Origin: Nemertoderma westbladi
Lineage: Eukaryota; Xenacoelomorpha; Nemertodermatida; Nemertodermatidae
Direction of reading: 5' to 3'
Assembly (NCBI GenBank): GCA_032718475.1
Contig: JAUCBJ010005907.1
Coordinates: forward strand, 1 to 30,320
DNA length: 30,320 bases
The stretch's first letter is position 1; every line of letters starts with the position of its first letter. Under the pieces are notes generated by a model. It had not been told where the DNA came from. It did no database searches and worked only from the letters and a program-made list of their open reading frames with translations. This document shows, piece by piece, positions 18,986 through 28,618 of the stretch. Both the position numbers and the translations under genes were made by a program.

Positions 18986-19560
18986 CTGTGACCAACCGAA
19001 GTTGTCGAAATAGGCCTAGTTTAATAATATGGGGCGAGCCACGCGATAGCATCAATATTGGAACGTCAATATTCTAACTCATTACAGTATAAAGTTAATT
19101 ATAATAACTACCGGCACATATTGTACTGTGAGGGAAATAAAATATGCTTTATTTACCGTTCATCCAGAGATCTGTTATTAAACGACCGAGCGCAGCGAGG
19201 GAGGTAAATAAGTCCCCATATTTTGGGAGTGGCGGTCCGAAACCCTAATTCAAAGTGGAAATTGAGGCCCCAAAACCTTAATTAAAACTGTCATGTAACC
19301 CCAACCTTAAATATTTTGGATCCTAAATTCCACAAAATTTCTTACATTAGAGCATCGGGACTTTAAGGTTATAGGGTTAATCACTGTTTTAATTAGGGTT
19401 TGGGCCTGACCAACTAACCCAACCACAAAAATAAACCAATAAATCCAAGTTAAAGTGCTGCATGGTACGCTAGACCTACTATTATTATACTGTAAGTCTA
19501 TAGGGGGGCAATCTGCGCGGGGGGGGGGGGGGGGGGGGGGTAGATACGCCTAGGACACCG
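18986..19560. other. Non-coding stretch with repeat motif and a long G run
   Basis: It holds a TGGGGCGAGCC copy at 19030-19040, a CGAGCGCAGCGAGGGAGG word at about 19186-19204, alternating AACCCTAATT/AACCTTAATT words at 19240-19290, and an uninterrupted run of over 20 G residues at about 19519-19540. No gene is recognised. Confidence 0.5.
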
Positions 19561-19619
19561 GCAGCATTCTTAATGCAGCTGCTTCCAGCATGCCCATTTT
19601 TTTAAAGAAAGATACGCCC
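19561..19619 (+). repeat. LINE 3' tail, copy 4 (MTFLRR family)
   Basis: GCAGCATTCTTAATGCAGCT followed by GCTTCCAGCATGCCC and GATACGCCCCC matches the stop codon and 3' tail of LINE copy 2 (8560-8612, inverted). Only the last codons (HS-stop) of the ORF remain, so this is an extreme 5' truncation. Confidence 0.6.
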
Positions 19620-19927
19620 CCGTGCGGGGCAAATATATTAGCTCATTTGTCAGGGTAGAATCAACAGTGAATATATGGAATAATTTTACATACAGTGCAC
19701 AAATTATACGAGTATAATACAGGAAATAGTATCTATCAGTATTTATGGTACAGTAATCTAAGAGTCTCAATTAATTTAATATATAACATATCATTAAAAT
19801 CACAAATGATAAAAACAGTTTATTCTCAACCAACATAATATAAAATATATATTTTATTATATAAAAATTTTCAGTAAAATTGAGTGTGGGATAGATTATG
19901 AAAAATATAAAGGTTTACAAAGTTAAA
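19620..19927 (-). other. Probable 3' untranslated region of the LINE, then AT-rich DNA
   Basis: The bases directly downstream of the LINE stop on the minus strand are AT-rich, with a palindromic ATATAAAATATATATTTTAT-type tract near 19838-19858. A clear poly(A) or short-repeat tail and a target duplication could not be identified, so the 3' end of the insertion is unknown. Confidence 0.35.
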
Positions 19928-22708
19928 TTATTCGTTTGCTAGTGCGGAGAGAGATGGGGATGAGGAGCATGATAGCACGTGGTACTTGTCTTCGCAACTT
20001 AGGCTACAGAATTTGCAAACACAAGAGACGGAGCGGTCATGGAAAGGGCGAGTGTTGGTGCAAAGCTTGTGATGAAAACCATGTGAGGTGGTTCTTGTGA
20101 TGACGTGACGGTTTTTCTGTCCGGTTCTTCTCCATGCGGTGTTGGAAAACGCAGGGCCATTAAGAAAACCTTCAGCAATGAAAGCGTTCTGGCGTTCGGT
20201 TCTGAAGGCTTTGTATTGTGAAATGGAATCGGAGTTGAACGAGTTCGGGAATTTAAGTAGAGTAGTCTCAGTGAGGGTTTTCTCGCCGACAAGGTTGTGA
20301 GCTAGGGTTGATGAGGCATTTAGTGGCAAGCCAAGCATTTTCTTCAAAAATGACGATTTTATCATGTCTATGTTCTTTAGGTGTTTCAATTTTAAATATT
20401 TACCAAAAGTGGAGATTGCATAGAGGGCTTTTGGGGCTACTTTACTGTTAAAAATTTTCAGCCCAGTATCTACAGATAGTAGTGGTAATATAGATAGCGA
20501 TCCTATCAAGCTATAGCACTGACGTTTCTTTAGGTCTATGTGCTTTGAAAAGCACAGAGATGGTTGGACTATAACGCCTAAGTATTCGTAAGAATTATCA
20601 ATATGCACAATTTCGCCATTATACGTAAAAATATCGGTCTTTTTAAGAGGACCACCGTTTCTAAATTTTACAATCTTAGTTTTACGCAAGTTGACTGTCA
20701 TACCATTTTCTTGACACCATGTGTACACAGCATCTAGTGCCGATTGCACATCATAAGCGTTCGAAGAGTAAAATACAAGATCATCCGCGAAGAAAATCTG
20801 TTTTAAAGTAGATACTGCGGAACATAGGAAATGGCACAAATCGGCAATAAAAAGCACAAAAAGTGTAGGTGATAGTGAATCTCCCTGTAATATGCCTCTC
20901 AGTTGGTCTATCACATTAGAATATTTAATGCCATCGAAAATACGGATATTATTCTTAAATAAACAACGGATAATATTGTATATCTTACCACGTACTCCTA
21001 GAGTATGAATTTTGTATAAAAGTTTAGCTCTAGGTACCATATCGAAGGCCTTTTTAAAATCGATAAAACATGCGTATACATGTCGATTCGAACGGTGTTC
21101 TGATTTGAGAGCTTGATTTATATCACTAAACAATTGACAGAGTGCATGTATTGTGGATCTACCGGGAATAAACCCATATTGGTTACAGGGAAAAACTTCA
21201 TAAATATTCAACCGTAATTTAGAGTTAATTATAGAAGTGAAAATTTTGAGAAACACAGAAATTAGGGCAATACCCCTATAGTTGTCAGGGTCGTAGCGCG
21301 ACCCCTTGCCTTTGTACAAAATATTTATAAAACTCGTCATCCATATGCTGGGTAACGCAGTGCAATCCAAACAAACGTTATATAACAAAGTTAGGTAAAC
21401 TAAAATGAAGGGTAGGATTTCCTTTATGTGTTCGTAATAGAACCCATCCGGCCCCGAGGCTTTCCGGTTCTTAGTCCGCAACACAGCCTCGGATACTTCA
21501 TCTTCTGATATCCCCTTATTAAACCACTTGTCCTCAGTCAGTTCACTCAAATCGGGTGTAGGTGGGTCGCTACAACCTTCAGGATCGTTCTCAGTTCCAA
21601 CAAGATTGCGAAAGTGCGATTCGAGCACTTCCGCTTCAATTGGCGCAGAAGCTGGTTTTCTTCCTCGAAATAGCGTCCATGGGTCGATTTCTGCTGACTC
21701 TAAACGTTTTGTAACCTCTGTATTGCTATACTCTAGTTGCTTCTTCTTTATCAACCACTTGTATGCTTTCCTAGCTGCCCAGAAATGGGATTCTGACTCT
21801 GCTGAAGCTTTCCGGTTTTCCAACAGGTTTAGTAGATTTCGTTTTGCTGTGATACAATCGTCATCGAACCACTCCTTACTGGCGTTTCGTTTATGCCGTT
21901 TCATCGTTGTCGAATCTCGGATTGCTTGGTTGATTAGGCCCCATAAGTGATCTACAGAGTCACTAGCAGTACTTGTGTCAAGAATAGCCAGATTTTCGTG
22001 TTGCGTAAACGTAGCAATATTTACCTTGCGAGATAGTGGGGGCGATCTCATTTGTGGAAGGGGAGGCCTTTCAGCGTCCAGAAGGACAGCTACAGACAAC
22101 TGTTGGTGTTTCCTGATGGGTGAATCGAGAACACGCACTGATGTTGAGCCAGCTAATCCCTTTGCAAAGACAATGTCGATGATGCTGGATCCTTGGGGTG
22201 ATATATATGTAGGTTTGCCGGGGGTTTCGTACTCTAACCTCTCGAATCCCAATGTCTGGAGGCCAGCGGTTAACTCTTTCCCGCGATTACCTTTGTCTAG
22301 TCGGCAATTAAAATCGCCAGCCAGGACTGTAGGAGCTGGTTCGGTATGCGAAAGTGATTCTGATATCACAAATAATATATCTGCAATTGCCGTGTCGGGG
22401 ATAAAATAGTATACGATAAAGTAAGCTGCGCTTGTCTTGCATATAATATAGTTCTCAGTATGTACCTTCATCGATGGGTTTAACTGTGGAGTTGCAAGGA
22501 GCATAAGGCCACGGAAGGGTTTACCTCTGGGATATTGTTCCGCTGGGTGAACATAGGTATAATAGCCAGGATTTTCCTGCGCATCTGAAGTGAGAAAAGT
22601 CTCTGCGAACATTATTATATCATTGTTATTGTATAGTTCTTCATGGTTCAACGATTCTTTGACAAATTTAAAACCTTCTACATTCCAGAATGTTATCGAG
22701 ACCCGGAG
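19928..22708 (-). CDS. LINE ORF2: AP-endonuclease and reverse transcriptase
   Basis: The frame is open from 22708 to the stop at 19928, over 920 codons; the numbering below starts at 22651. ITFWNVEGFKFVKE just after the upstream stop matches the start of an AP-endonuclease. It continues with the Mg-binding E of MFAETFL (about 14-20), GDFN (112-115) and SSIIDIVF (155-162), with KHQQLSV (181-187) in place of the usual SDHxPL. The reverse transcriptase spans about 395-700: KASGPDG (397-403), YRGIALIS (458-465), FIDFKKAFD (529-537), GILQGDSLSP (586-595), the catalytic FADD (621-624) and YLG (690-692). A Cys/His knuckle, C-x2-C-x8-H-x3-C, lies at 879-895. This nicks DNA and primes reverse transcription of its own RNA. 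No ATG precedes residue 14; a TGA at 22709-22711 closes the frame upstream, so the copy is 5'-truncated or has a mutated start. The motifs fit the CR1/Jockey-like group, but the clade is not assigned. It is a different family from the MTFLRR copies. The uninterrupted ORF implies recent insertion. Confidence 0.93.
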   Translation of the reverse strand, partial: LRVSITFWNVEGFKFVKESLNHEELYNNNDIIMFAETFLTSDAQENPGYYTYVHPAEQYPRGKPFRGLMLLATPQLNPSMKVHTENYIICKTSAAYFIVYYFIPDTAIADILFVISESLSHTEPAPTVLAGDFNCRLDKGNRGKELTAGLQTLGFERLEYETPGKPTYISPQGSSIIDIVFAKGLAGSTSVRVLDSPIRKHQQLSVAVLLDAERPPLPQMRSPPLSRKVNIATFTQHENLAILDTSTASDSVDHLWGLINQAIRDSTTMKRHKRNASKEWFDDDCITAKRNLLNLLENRKASAESESHFWAARKAYKWLIKKKQLEYSNTEVTKRLESAEIDPWTLFRGRKPASAPIEAEVLESHFRNLVGTENDPEGCSDPPTPDLSELTEDKWFNKGISEDEVSEAVLRTKNRKASGPDGFYYEHIKEILPFILVYLTLLYNVCLDCTALPSIWMTSFINILYKGKGSRYDPDNYRGIALISVFLKIFTSIINSKLRLNIYEVFPCNQYGFIPGRSTIHALCQLFSDINQALKSEHRSNRHVYACFIDFKKAFDMVPRAKLLYKIHTLGVRGKIYNIIRCLFKNNIRIFDGIKYSNVIDQLRGILQGDSLSPTLFVLFIADLCHFLCSAVSTLKQIFFADDLVFYSSNAYDVQSALDAVYTWCQENGMTVNLRKTKIVKFRNGGPLKKTDIFTYNGEIVHIDNSYEYLGVIVQPSLCFSKHIDLKKRQCYSLIGSLSILPLLSVDTGLKIFNSKVAPKALYAISTFGKYLKLKHLKNIDMIKSSFLKKMLGLPLNASSTLAHNLVGEKTLTETTLLKFPNSFNSDSISQYKAFRTERQNAFIAEGFLNGPAFSNTAWRRTGQKNRHVITRTTSHGFHHKLCTNTRPFHDRSVSCVCKFCSLSCEDKYHVLSCSSSPSLSALANE

Positions 22709-22772
22709 TCATGGCTGTTGTTGCTGTATCGGGGTACCTTGCAGCATGCCCATTATAGATAGATAATTCAAA

Positions 22773-22888
22773 CCGGAAAAAGGTGGACAGTCCAATCACT
22801 AATAAATAGCATTGCTTTAATACGTTTCTGATTGGTCAGACTATTATCTATGTTTTTTGTGCATGTGTCCAGTCCACCTTTTTCAAAC
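22773..22888. mobile_element. MITE with GAAAAAGGTGGAC ends, copy 1
   Basis: The left end GGAAAAAGGTGGACAG pairs with the right end GTCCACCTTTTTCAAA. Just inside lie CCAATCAC and GATTGGTC, also inverted. The interior shares TAATACGTTTCTGATTGGTC with copy 2. There is no ORF, and the class is not determined because no clear target duplication is visible. It lies directly upstream of the LINE. Confidence 0.7.
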
Positions 22889-22928
22889 ACACATATTATT
22901 CCCAATTATCTAACTAAGAAAACGAAAC

Positions 22929-23034
22929 TTGAAAAAGGTGGACAGACCAATTGCTACAAACTGCTTTGCATAATACGTTTCTGATTGGTCTGTCCGTTGT
23001 CCATGTTTTCTGTGTCCAGTCCACCTTTTTCAAA
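22929..23034. mobile_element. MITE with GAAAAAGGTGGAC ends, copy 2
   Basis: A sister of the preceding element in the same orientation, 40 bp away. Its ends are TTGAAAAAGGTGGACAG and GTCCACCTTTTTCAA. It shares the central TAATACGTTTCTGATTGGTC with copy 1. Two near-identical small elements side by side suggest tandem insertion or local duplication. Confidence 0.75.
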
Positions 23035-23115
23035 CACCCATCTGAACTTGTAATGTACCAGTACTGCATTTCCCCTTTAGTTTGCCAGTACCGGTACCTT
23101 AAATTATTGCTCAAT

Positions 23116-24031
23116 GCAATTGCATGTAAAGAGCGGACTGCGGACTACGGACTGCAGATTGTCAATTAAAAGCCCAAATATGCGCGGTCAATTTGAATTT
23201 ATAGCATTATAATGTAAGAATCCGCTCTTTTTTGTCTGGACAAACGGCGGAATGAAGCCAGAAAATTGTAACCTGATTGGCTCAATCATTTACATAGGCC
23301 CAAAGGGAACTTTCCTGAATCCTCTTATTGGCTTAAATGTTTTCATTGTGACACATAGAGATGGACACACAAACAATATTCCAACATTACTACAGTATAA
23401 TTATACTGTATGTAATTAAGTAGGGCTACCGGTGCGGTATCAATTAAGCTATGCCGTCAGCAGGCATGTACTGTTGGCCTACTGGCAACGGGTCAGCCGG
23501 TTGAAGTTTTCGATTAATTCAAACTAAAACTAAGTATAATAACTAACGTAATCGATGGTGGGGCCGTATTGCACGTGTAGTAGGCCTATTCTTAAACGTC
23601 CAAAGCTAAACTTACTACTGTATAATACATCCAGGCTTACGTAAGATGATAGTGCCTTGATGTGAAAGTTTAGGAAAATTTTACCTGATTACTACTGTAT
23701 TTACAGTAGAGGTATAGGTTCGCCACTAGTACAGTAGTAGTTCCTTAATCAACAGTCCACGTAATTACTGTATAGGATGATTATTTCCTGTATTACAGTG
23801 TTGCACAATGGTAAACATTTAAAAGCCAATGGGGTGATTCATTCTTTAAGTTCCCTTTCAGCCTATGTAAATGATTGAGCCAATCAGGGTACACTTTGCC
23901 GGCTTCAGTCTGCCATTTGTCCAGACAACAAAGAACGGATTCTTAGTTTGGAAGTCGAAATTGACCGCGTGGATTTTGGCAAACCGCAGTCCGTAGTCCT
24001 CCAGTCCGCTGTCCGCTCTTTACATGCACCC
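23116..24031. mobile_element. ~915-bp foldback element with ~235-bp arms
   Basis: The left arm (about 23121-23355) and right arm (about 23804-24028) are inverted copies. The shared outer end is TGCATGTAAAGAGCGGAC followed by repeated CGGACTNCGGACT words. Other shared blocks are TGTCTGGACAAA, CCTGATTGGCTCAATCATTT and ACATAGGC. CTCAAT lies outside both ends (23110-23115 and 24032-24037) and could be a 6-bp target duplication, but the exact edges differ by a few bases. The 450-bp spacer has no ORF. The class is uncertain. Confidence 0.75.
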
Positions 24032-24039
24032 CTCAATAT

Positions 24040-24638
24040 GTTCTGTTCAGTAGACCTGCCGGTTAGGTAGGTAGGTTCTGTAGTTGTAAGTCTACCTACA
24101 CTCTGAACTGAAAACATACCATAGGCCTGCAGTACAGTAGTCTTATTCTTACAACTTTTACTTTCACTCATGTTAGTAAAAGTACCGGTAAGCTAACTAC
24201 TGTATTCACAACACGGCAAATAAGGCATAATTATAATTTCAACATGCAGATACCGGAGTGTTGAAAAATAAATGTGATATTTTTTCCTAGGACTAAAATA
24301 ATACTATTTTTAGATAGGTTATCATTGCGATTGTGATATTTTTTCCGGGATTGGTTGGTAACAACATAATTTATGTCACTTTTACAATTATTTATACAGC
24401 AACTAATGTAATTTGTGTAGTTTCTATCACTTATAATGTATATGTACAATCATTTCGTAAATGTTAAAATTTTAGAATAAAACTACATACATACATGTTG
24501 CAAAGTACTTTATAGTGTTCTGATCCTCGTGGCTTTAATTTCACTCACTCACTAAAGTTCGTTCGTGTAACAAAGCCACTCGCATCATCACATTGTAAAG
24601 TGCTACTTTACACTCAAGTATGTAAATAGTTATTACAT
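24040..24638. other. AT-rich stretch, no gene recognised
   Basis: The only structure noted is a small hairpin TGTAAAGTGCTACTTTACA at about 24594-24612, a short distance before the tandem array. Confidence 0.45.
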
Positions 24639-24639
24639 T

Positions 24640-25083
24640 GTTGTAGGGAGCTACTGCTTGAAACACTGTACCTTCTGGTAAGGCTTTTTACTTTGTGGTA
24701 GAGAGCTACTGCTGGAAATACCTACTGGTATTTTTTTTTACTTTGTGGTAGGGAGCCACTGCTGGAAATACCTTCTGGTAAGGCTTTTTACTTTGTGGTA
24801 GAGAGCTACTACTGGAAATACCTACTGGTATTTTTTTTTACTTTGTGGTAGGGAGCCACTGCTGGAAATACCTTCTGGTAAGGTTTTTTACTTTGTGGTA
24901 GAGAGCTACTGCTGGAAATACCTACTGGTATTTTTTTTTACTTTGTGGTAGGGAGCCACTGCTGGAAATACCTTCTGGTAAGACTTTTTACTTTGTGGTA
25001 GGGAGCTACTGCTGGAAATACCTACAGGTAAGGCTTTTTACTTTGTGGTAGGGAGCTACTGCTGGAAATACCTACTGGCAAGT
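24640..25083 (+). repeat. 50-bp tandem array, nine units, 100-bp higher-order pattern
   Basis: The CTTTGTGGTA word recurs exactly every 50 bp at 24691, 24741, 24791, 24841, 24891, 24941, 24991 and 25041, and a degenerate first unit precedes it. Units alternate: type A has GGGAGCCACT with CCTTCTGGTAAGGCTTTTTA, and type B has GAGAGCTACT with CCTACTGGTATTTTTTTTTA. B-A pairs at 24691, 24791 and 24891 show that a 100-bp dimer was amplified. The last two units are a third type (GGGAGCTACT). No long ORF runs through it. Confidence 0.95.
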
Positions 25084-25225
25084 TGTTTTCCTTAACTTCC
25101 TTGGTTAATTAAATTCAACTAAATATTATTGACCTTTATATAATAATATAAGTTCTGAATGAGTGACCCTAACTGCCGCAACATAAGACTGCCTGTTCAA
25201 TAGAAGTGGATTAGGTGGGAGAGCA

Positions 25226-25337
25226 AGTGTCAGGGGCAAGTGGCTGAACTTGTTAGCGCTACTGATGAGGCCTGGTAGGCTGAAACGTACGTATAGCGCG
25301 GGTTCAACCCCCCGGTGACGTGCCTCCTCATTTTTTT
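25226..25337 (+). repeat. tRNA-derived SINE-like sequence
   Basis: TGGCTGAACTTGTTAGCGC at 25241-25259 resembles a tRNA A box and D arm. GGGTTCAACCCC at 25300-25311 resembles a B box and T arm. Seven T residues at 25331-25337 could end RNA polymerase III transcription. The A-to-B distance is about 60 bp, longer than in most tRNAs, and no cloverleaf closes, so I read it as a degenerate SINE head rather than a functional tRNA gene. Confidence 0.4.
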
Positions 25338-25339
25338 CA

Positions 25340-27140
25340 TTTATAAACAAAACCTTTATATTAATTACATCATTCATTACAGTTGAATTAACAGCTCAAA
25401 TCAAATTTATTTGACAGTATTTATTGGCATTGTCTTTAGAAGTGATTGTTCATCGTAAATATAACTTTATCTTGCCTCGAATAAGTTTCTCCCGGATCCC
25501 TTATGTACATAATTCGCTGATCGTCCCAAAGGAGTTTTCTTTTATTTTGCATCCTTGTTAATTTTGCAGATTTTACTGCAGCTGCACCCCAGTTGCAGCA
25601 ACCAGCTGCAACCTGGGTGTATCTCTCACAGTTGGCAAAATCATAATCAATCAGACTAACATACCGGACCACCGGTATTACCGGTACCTAATAGAGATCT
25701 CATTTGTACTTCACATTGTGGACGAGGTAGGCACTGCCCCTCAGGTTTAATGTCTGATCATCTATATTTATCGATATATAACGTCTCGATTACAGTAATA
25801 GCAACATAATCTACAGCAAATTGAATAAACACTAATATGTCTCAGATCATATATTCTTAATAGTTTATAGAAAGATGCTGATCACTCCAAAGCAAATATT
25901 TATTCCAATTATAAACCTCAAAACAATCACAACAATTTCATGTATTTTTATATACAGCATTTGAATAAATATATATCACAAGAAAACAATTAAGGTTAAT
26001 GCCAAATAAGGACAAATACAGCACTCATTACAATACAGTATGTTTTAGTAGTATACATTCAGTATCTTTAGTGACTGCACACCAAGCCAATATAATATGG
26101 TGGGATATGATAACAAATAGGTTCTTGGAATAATAATTAGTGACTATCTACATGGAAATAATGTGGAATTTTGTGTCTAAGAGGAATACTTGTCTTTTTA
26201 ACCAACCAACAAGGTACTATGCACGCGCATACATTTAGATTAAGTGCTACAAAAGCGATATCTGATCAAACGAGTAACCGTATAGTTTGTGCTAACAGTA
26301 CTTGCAGGTTCTGGTAACACAGCAACCAAGTTATTGGGGAGTATCTTTAAAATAATCTGGTGAAATTGATACAAAGTCACAATTTCTGAAAAATTTAGTT
26401 GTTAATTTATATTTTCAATTTTATTTTGGTTGAAATAATCGAGTTTTTCAAAGTTATGCCAATGCCATTATGCTTATTCCACACCATATGATTATGAATT
26501 ATTATGACAAATAATTTTTTACAACCTTATATTCAAGTGGATACAACCATTCCACAGAAATGCTTTCAGTTCAGGCGAATGACTAATCTATTTATTTAAC
26601 GGTTAATTTTTAATAAAAATTTTCTAATATTTTAAGCATATTAATTATTATTATCAATGTAATCAGAAAATCTATTTACTGAGAATTAGTATAAAATAAA
26701 TGTGTGATAGCCTTTCAAACAAATTGTCAGAAATATAATGGAATTATGTTACAAAATAATAACCGCATAAAAAATATCAATGTGGGCATAACATATTCTA
26801 TGGAGCTACCAGCTACCAGGCCTAGAGCTAAGATTATGCCTTTGCTATGCATACTCCTATGTACTCTACCGCAACGTTTTGGACCATACTCTGTGATAGC
26901 AGAGAATCCAGTAACATGCAAGTACACTTACTGATACAGGTTATTATTGAAAACTATCGATAGTCTACCAATGAGATATATCTAGACGTTTGCCTAGAAA
27001 TATACTACAATAATAAACTCTATTTTACTACCAAATATTCCAGTTATTTCTAAAGTTTCTCTGGATACAAAGTACCAGTTCTTTATTGATCTCAATCAGA
27101 GCACACGTCATTCGATATAGGTTTATAGGTTGGTGGGTAG
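25340..27140. other. AT-rich stretch, no gene recognised
   Basis: A 78-codon minus frame at 25436-25672 lacks an ATG start and matches no family I know. The remainder is AT-rich with no clear repeat. Confidence 0.45.
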
Positions 27141-27142
27141 CC

Positions 27143-27148
27143 TTTATT
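27143..27148 (-). terminator. Probable polyadenylation signal of the Ig-like membrane protein gene
   Basis: AATAAA on the minus strand lies 45 bases past the stop of the gene at 27193-28083. A second AATAAA is at 27082-27087. No clear GT-rich downstream element is visible for the first. Confidence 0.45.
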
Positions 27149-27192
27149 AGCATAGCATTCGAAAGTTATCTGATGCTGCCTCAACTGTCAGT

Positions 27193-28083
27193 CTAACAAA
27201 CAACTTCTTCACCGTTATTTCCTACTGAACTTCCATGGTTTTGTTTATTTTCCTTATTTTCATCCATTTCCTGATCATGTTTCTTCTCCTCGCCTGGCGC
27301 TTTACGGATGAATTTGTACCAGTAAACAGCACCCACCGCACAAGCAATAACAAGGATTGCAACAATGAAGCCACCAGCTAAAGCTCCTTTGTTTAGACCT
27401 TTGATGATATCTATAATGCCAAAACAGCCTGGAGGGCACTCATCATTTTCGCACAGGGAACCATCTTTTTTGCAAACACGACTGAAACTTATTCGGATCA
27501 CCTCGTGGGTGTTTGTGGTATTCGCATTCATTTCTGTCAACTCAAACTCTTTATGATTATTCATTATTGAACACTTGTAATAACCAGTGGTATCCTTTCC
27601 AGCTTTCTTTATTAATACTTCTAGGACATGAGCCTGACCATAAATACCTTCAATAGGGGATTTAATAGGTGAGTAATAAAATGATGAATACTCCTCAAAA
27701 TTTTCATGTAAGTCGGTAACAACTCTCTCATGGCCATCATCACCTACAGGGGAGTCAGTAGCTACTACATCCATGGTTGTGATGTTATTAATCTTGTCAA
27801 TAGAATCAGCAAAATACAACCTGGTTGATTTGCGCTCAGGATTTACGAACTGGCTGAAAGAAATACATCGGATTTTCCAATTGCCCTCATCTTCACTGTT
27901 GAATATCACATGTCTGCCTATTTCACCGTTCTCTCCCATCAGTGGCTCAACTAGAACTGGATCCGTGTCAATTATGCTAGGGGAGTATGCCATGTTATGC
28001 ATGTGGGGAATGTAGACTGTATATATATCGGTTGACACAACCAAATCAACGCATATCAAAACTAACAGTTTGAATAAAGCCAT
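27193..28083 (-). CDS. Ig-like single-pass type I membrane protein, intronless
   Basis: An uninterrupted 296-residue frame starts at an ATG in good context (CAAAATGG). Residues 1-18 (MALFKLLVLICVDLVVST) form a signal peptide. An Ig-like domain is suggested by C73 (WKIRCISF) and the DTTGYYKC motif (164-171), the hallmark of the Ig F strand. Sequons are N100 (NIT) and N188 (NTT). A short Cys cluster at 204-220 (CKKDGSLCENDECPPGC) resembles an EGF/TNFR-like stalk. A hydrophobic segment at 233-256 (ending VGAVYWYKF) is the membrane helix. The tail is highly charged, with GEEKKHDQEMDENKENK, and ends EEVVC, with no ITIM or other signalling motif. The protein would sit at the cell surface with the Ig domain outside. 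The family is not recognised; an adhesion or immune-receptor-like role is inference only. AATAAA lies 45 bases downstream, and a TATATA word is 75 bases upstream. It is the best candidate for a functional host gene in this window. Confidence 0.8.
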   Translation of the reverse strand: MALFKLLVLICVDLVVSTDIYTVYIPHMHNMAYSPSIIDTDPVLVEPLMGENGEIGRHVIFNSEDEGNWKIRCISFSQFVNPERKSTRLYFADSIDKINNITTMDVVATDSPVGDDGHERVVTDLHENFEEYSSFYYSPIKSPIEGIYGQAHVLEVLIKKAGKDTTGYYKCSIMNNHKEFELTEMNANTTNTHEVIRISFSRVCKKDGSLCENDECPPGCFGIIDIIKGLNKGALAGGFIVAILVIACAVGAVYWYKFIRKAPGEEKKHDQEMDENKENKQNHGSSVGNNGEEVVC

Positions 28084-28089
28084 TTTGAA

Positions 28090-28618
28090 CAGCTGATATA
28101 ATTAAGTGATAATAGATTGCAAACCCACAAAGTAAATAATATCTATGTTTAATTAATATATAAATTGGAACAAAGTGTTTAATACAACTTTAAATAACCC
28201 ATCATCTTTCAAAATCTATTAAGAAAATAATGAGAACAACAAAGAGAAATAACTATTTATATTGGAAAAGTTCACCATCCCAGGAATTACTTGCAACCTT
28301 CAAATGGATGGGAAGAGTGAATAATAAGTAATGCTAGGATATTAATTTATTGTTCGGCCTGCTTCACTGGATGCATCTTCAGTATCATGTTGCATGGCGA
28401 TCTGCTCTCATGATTGATTGTGGAAATTTATTTTATCTATATTTCTAGAATTTTCTAGCTAAACCAAGTTGCGGATCAAAGTTTCTGTTGCGAGGTGGCC
28501 TGTTAAACGTTTCTGCAAATTAATGCGGAGTCCGACTTGAGATATTCCATTATATAATTCTAGAATAATCGAACATAACGTTTGGGAGATTAGACTGGCG
28601 TTTAGTCGTGAATCCCTT
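28090..28618. other. Region upstream of the membrane protein gene
   Basis: It contains a minus-strand TTTATATATT word at about 28156-28165 that could be a TATA box for the gene ending at 27193. No other feature was seen. A CCAGGAATTACTTG-type sequence and AT-rich DNA fill the rest. Confidence 0.35.

Noticed and set aside
21528-22409. Two plus-strand frames of 140 and 144 codons
   Set aside because: They lie antisense to the LINE endonuclease and reverse transcriptase ORF and are shadows of its codon usage.
24640-25083. CRISPR-like array
   Set aside because: Period 50 bp with no unique spacers; the units differ only by point changes, and the DNA is eukaryotic.
25436-25672. 78-codon minus frame without ATG
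   Set aside because: It starts at a non-ATG codon, has no recognisable motif and no splice context; chance is sufficient.
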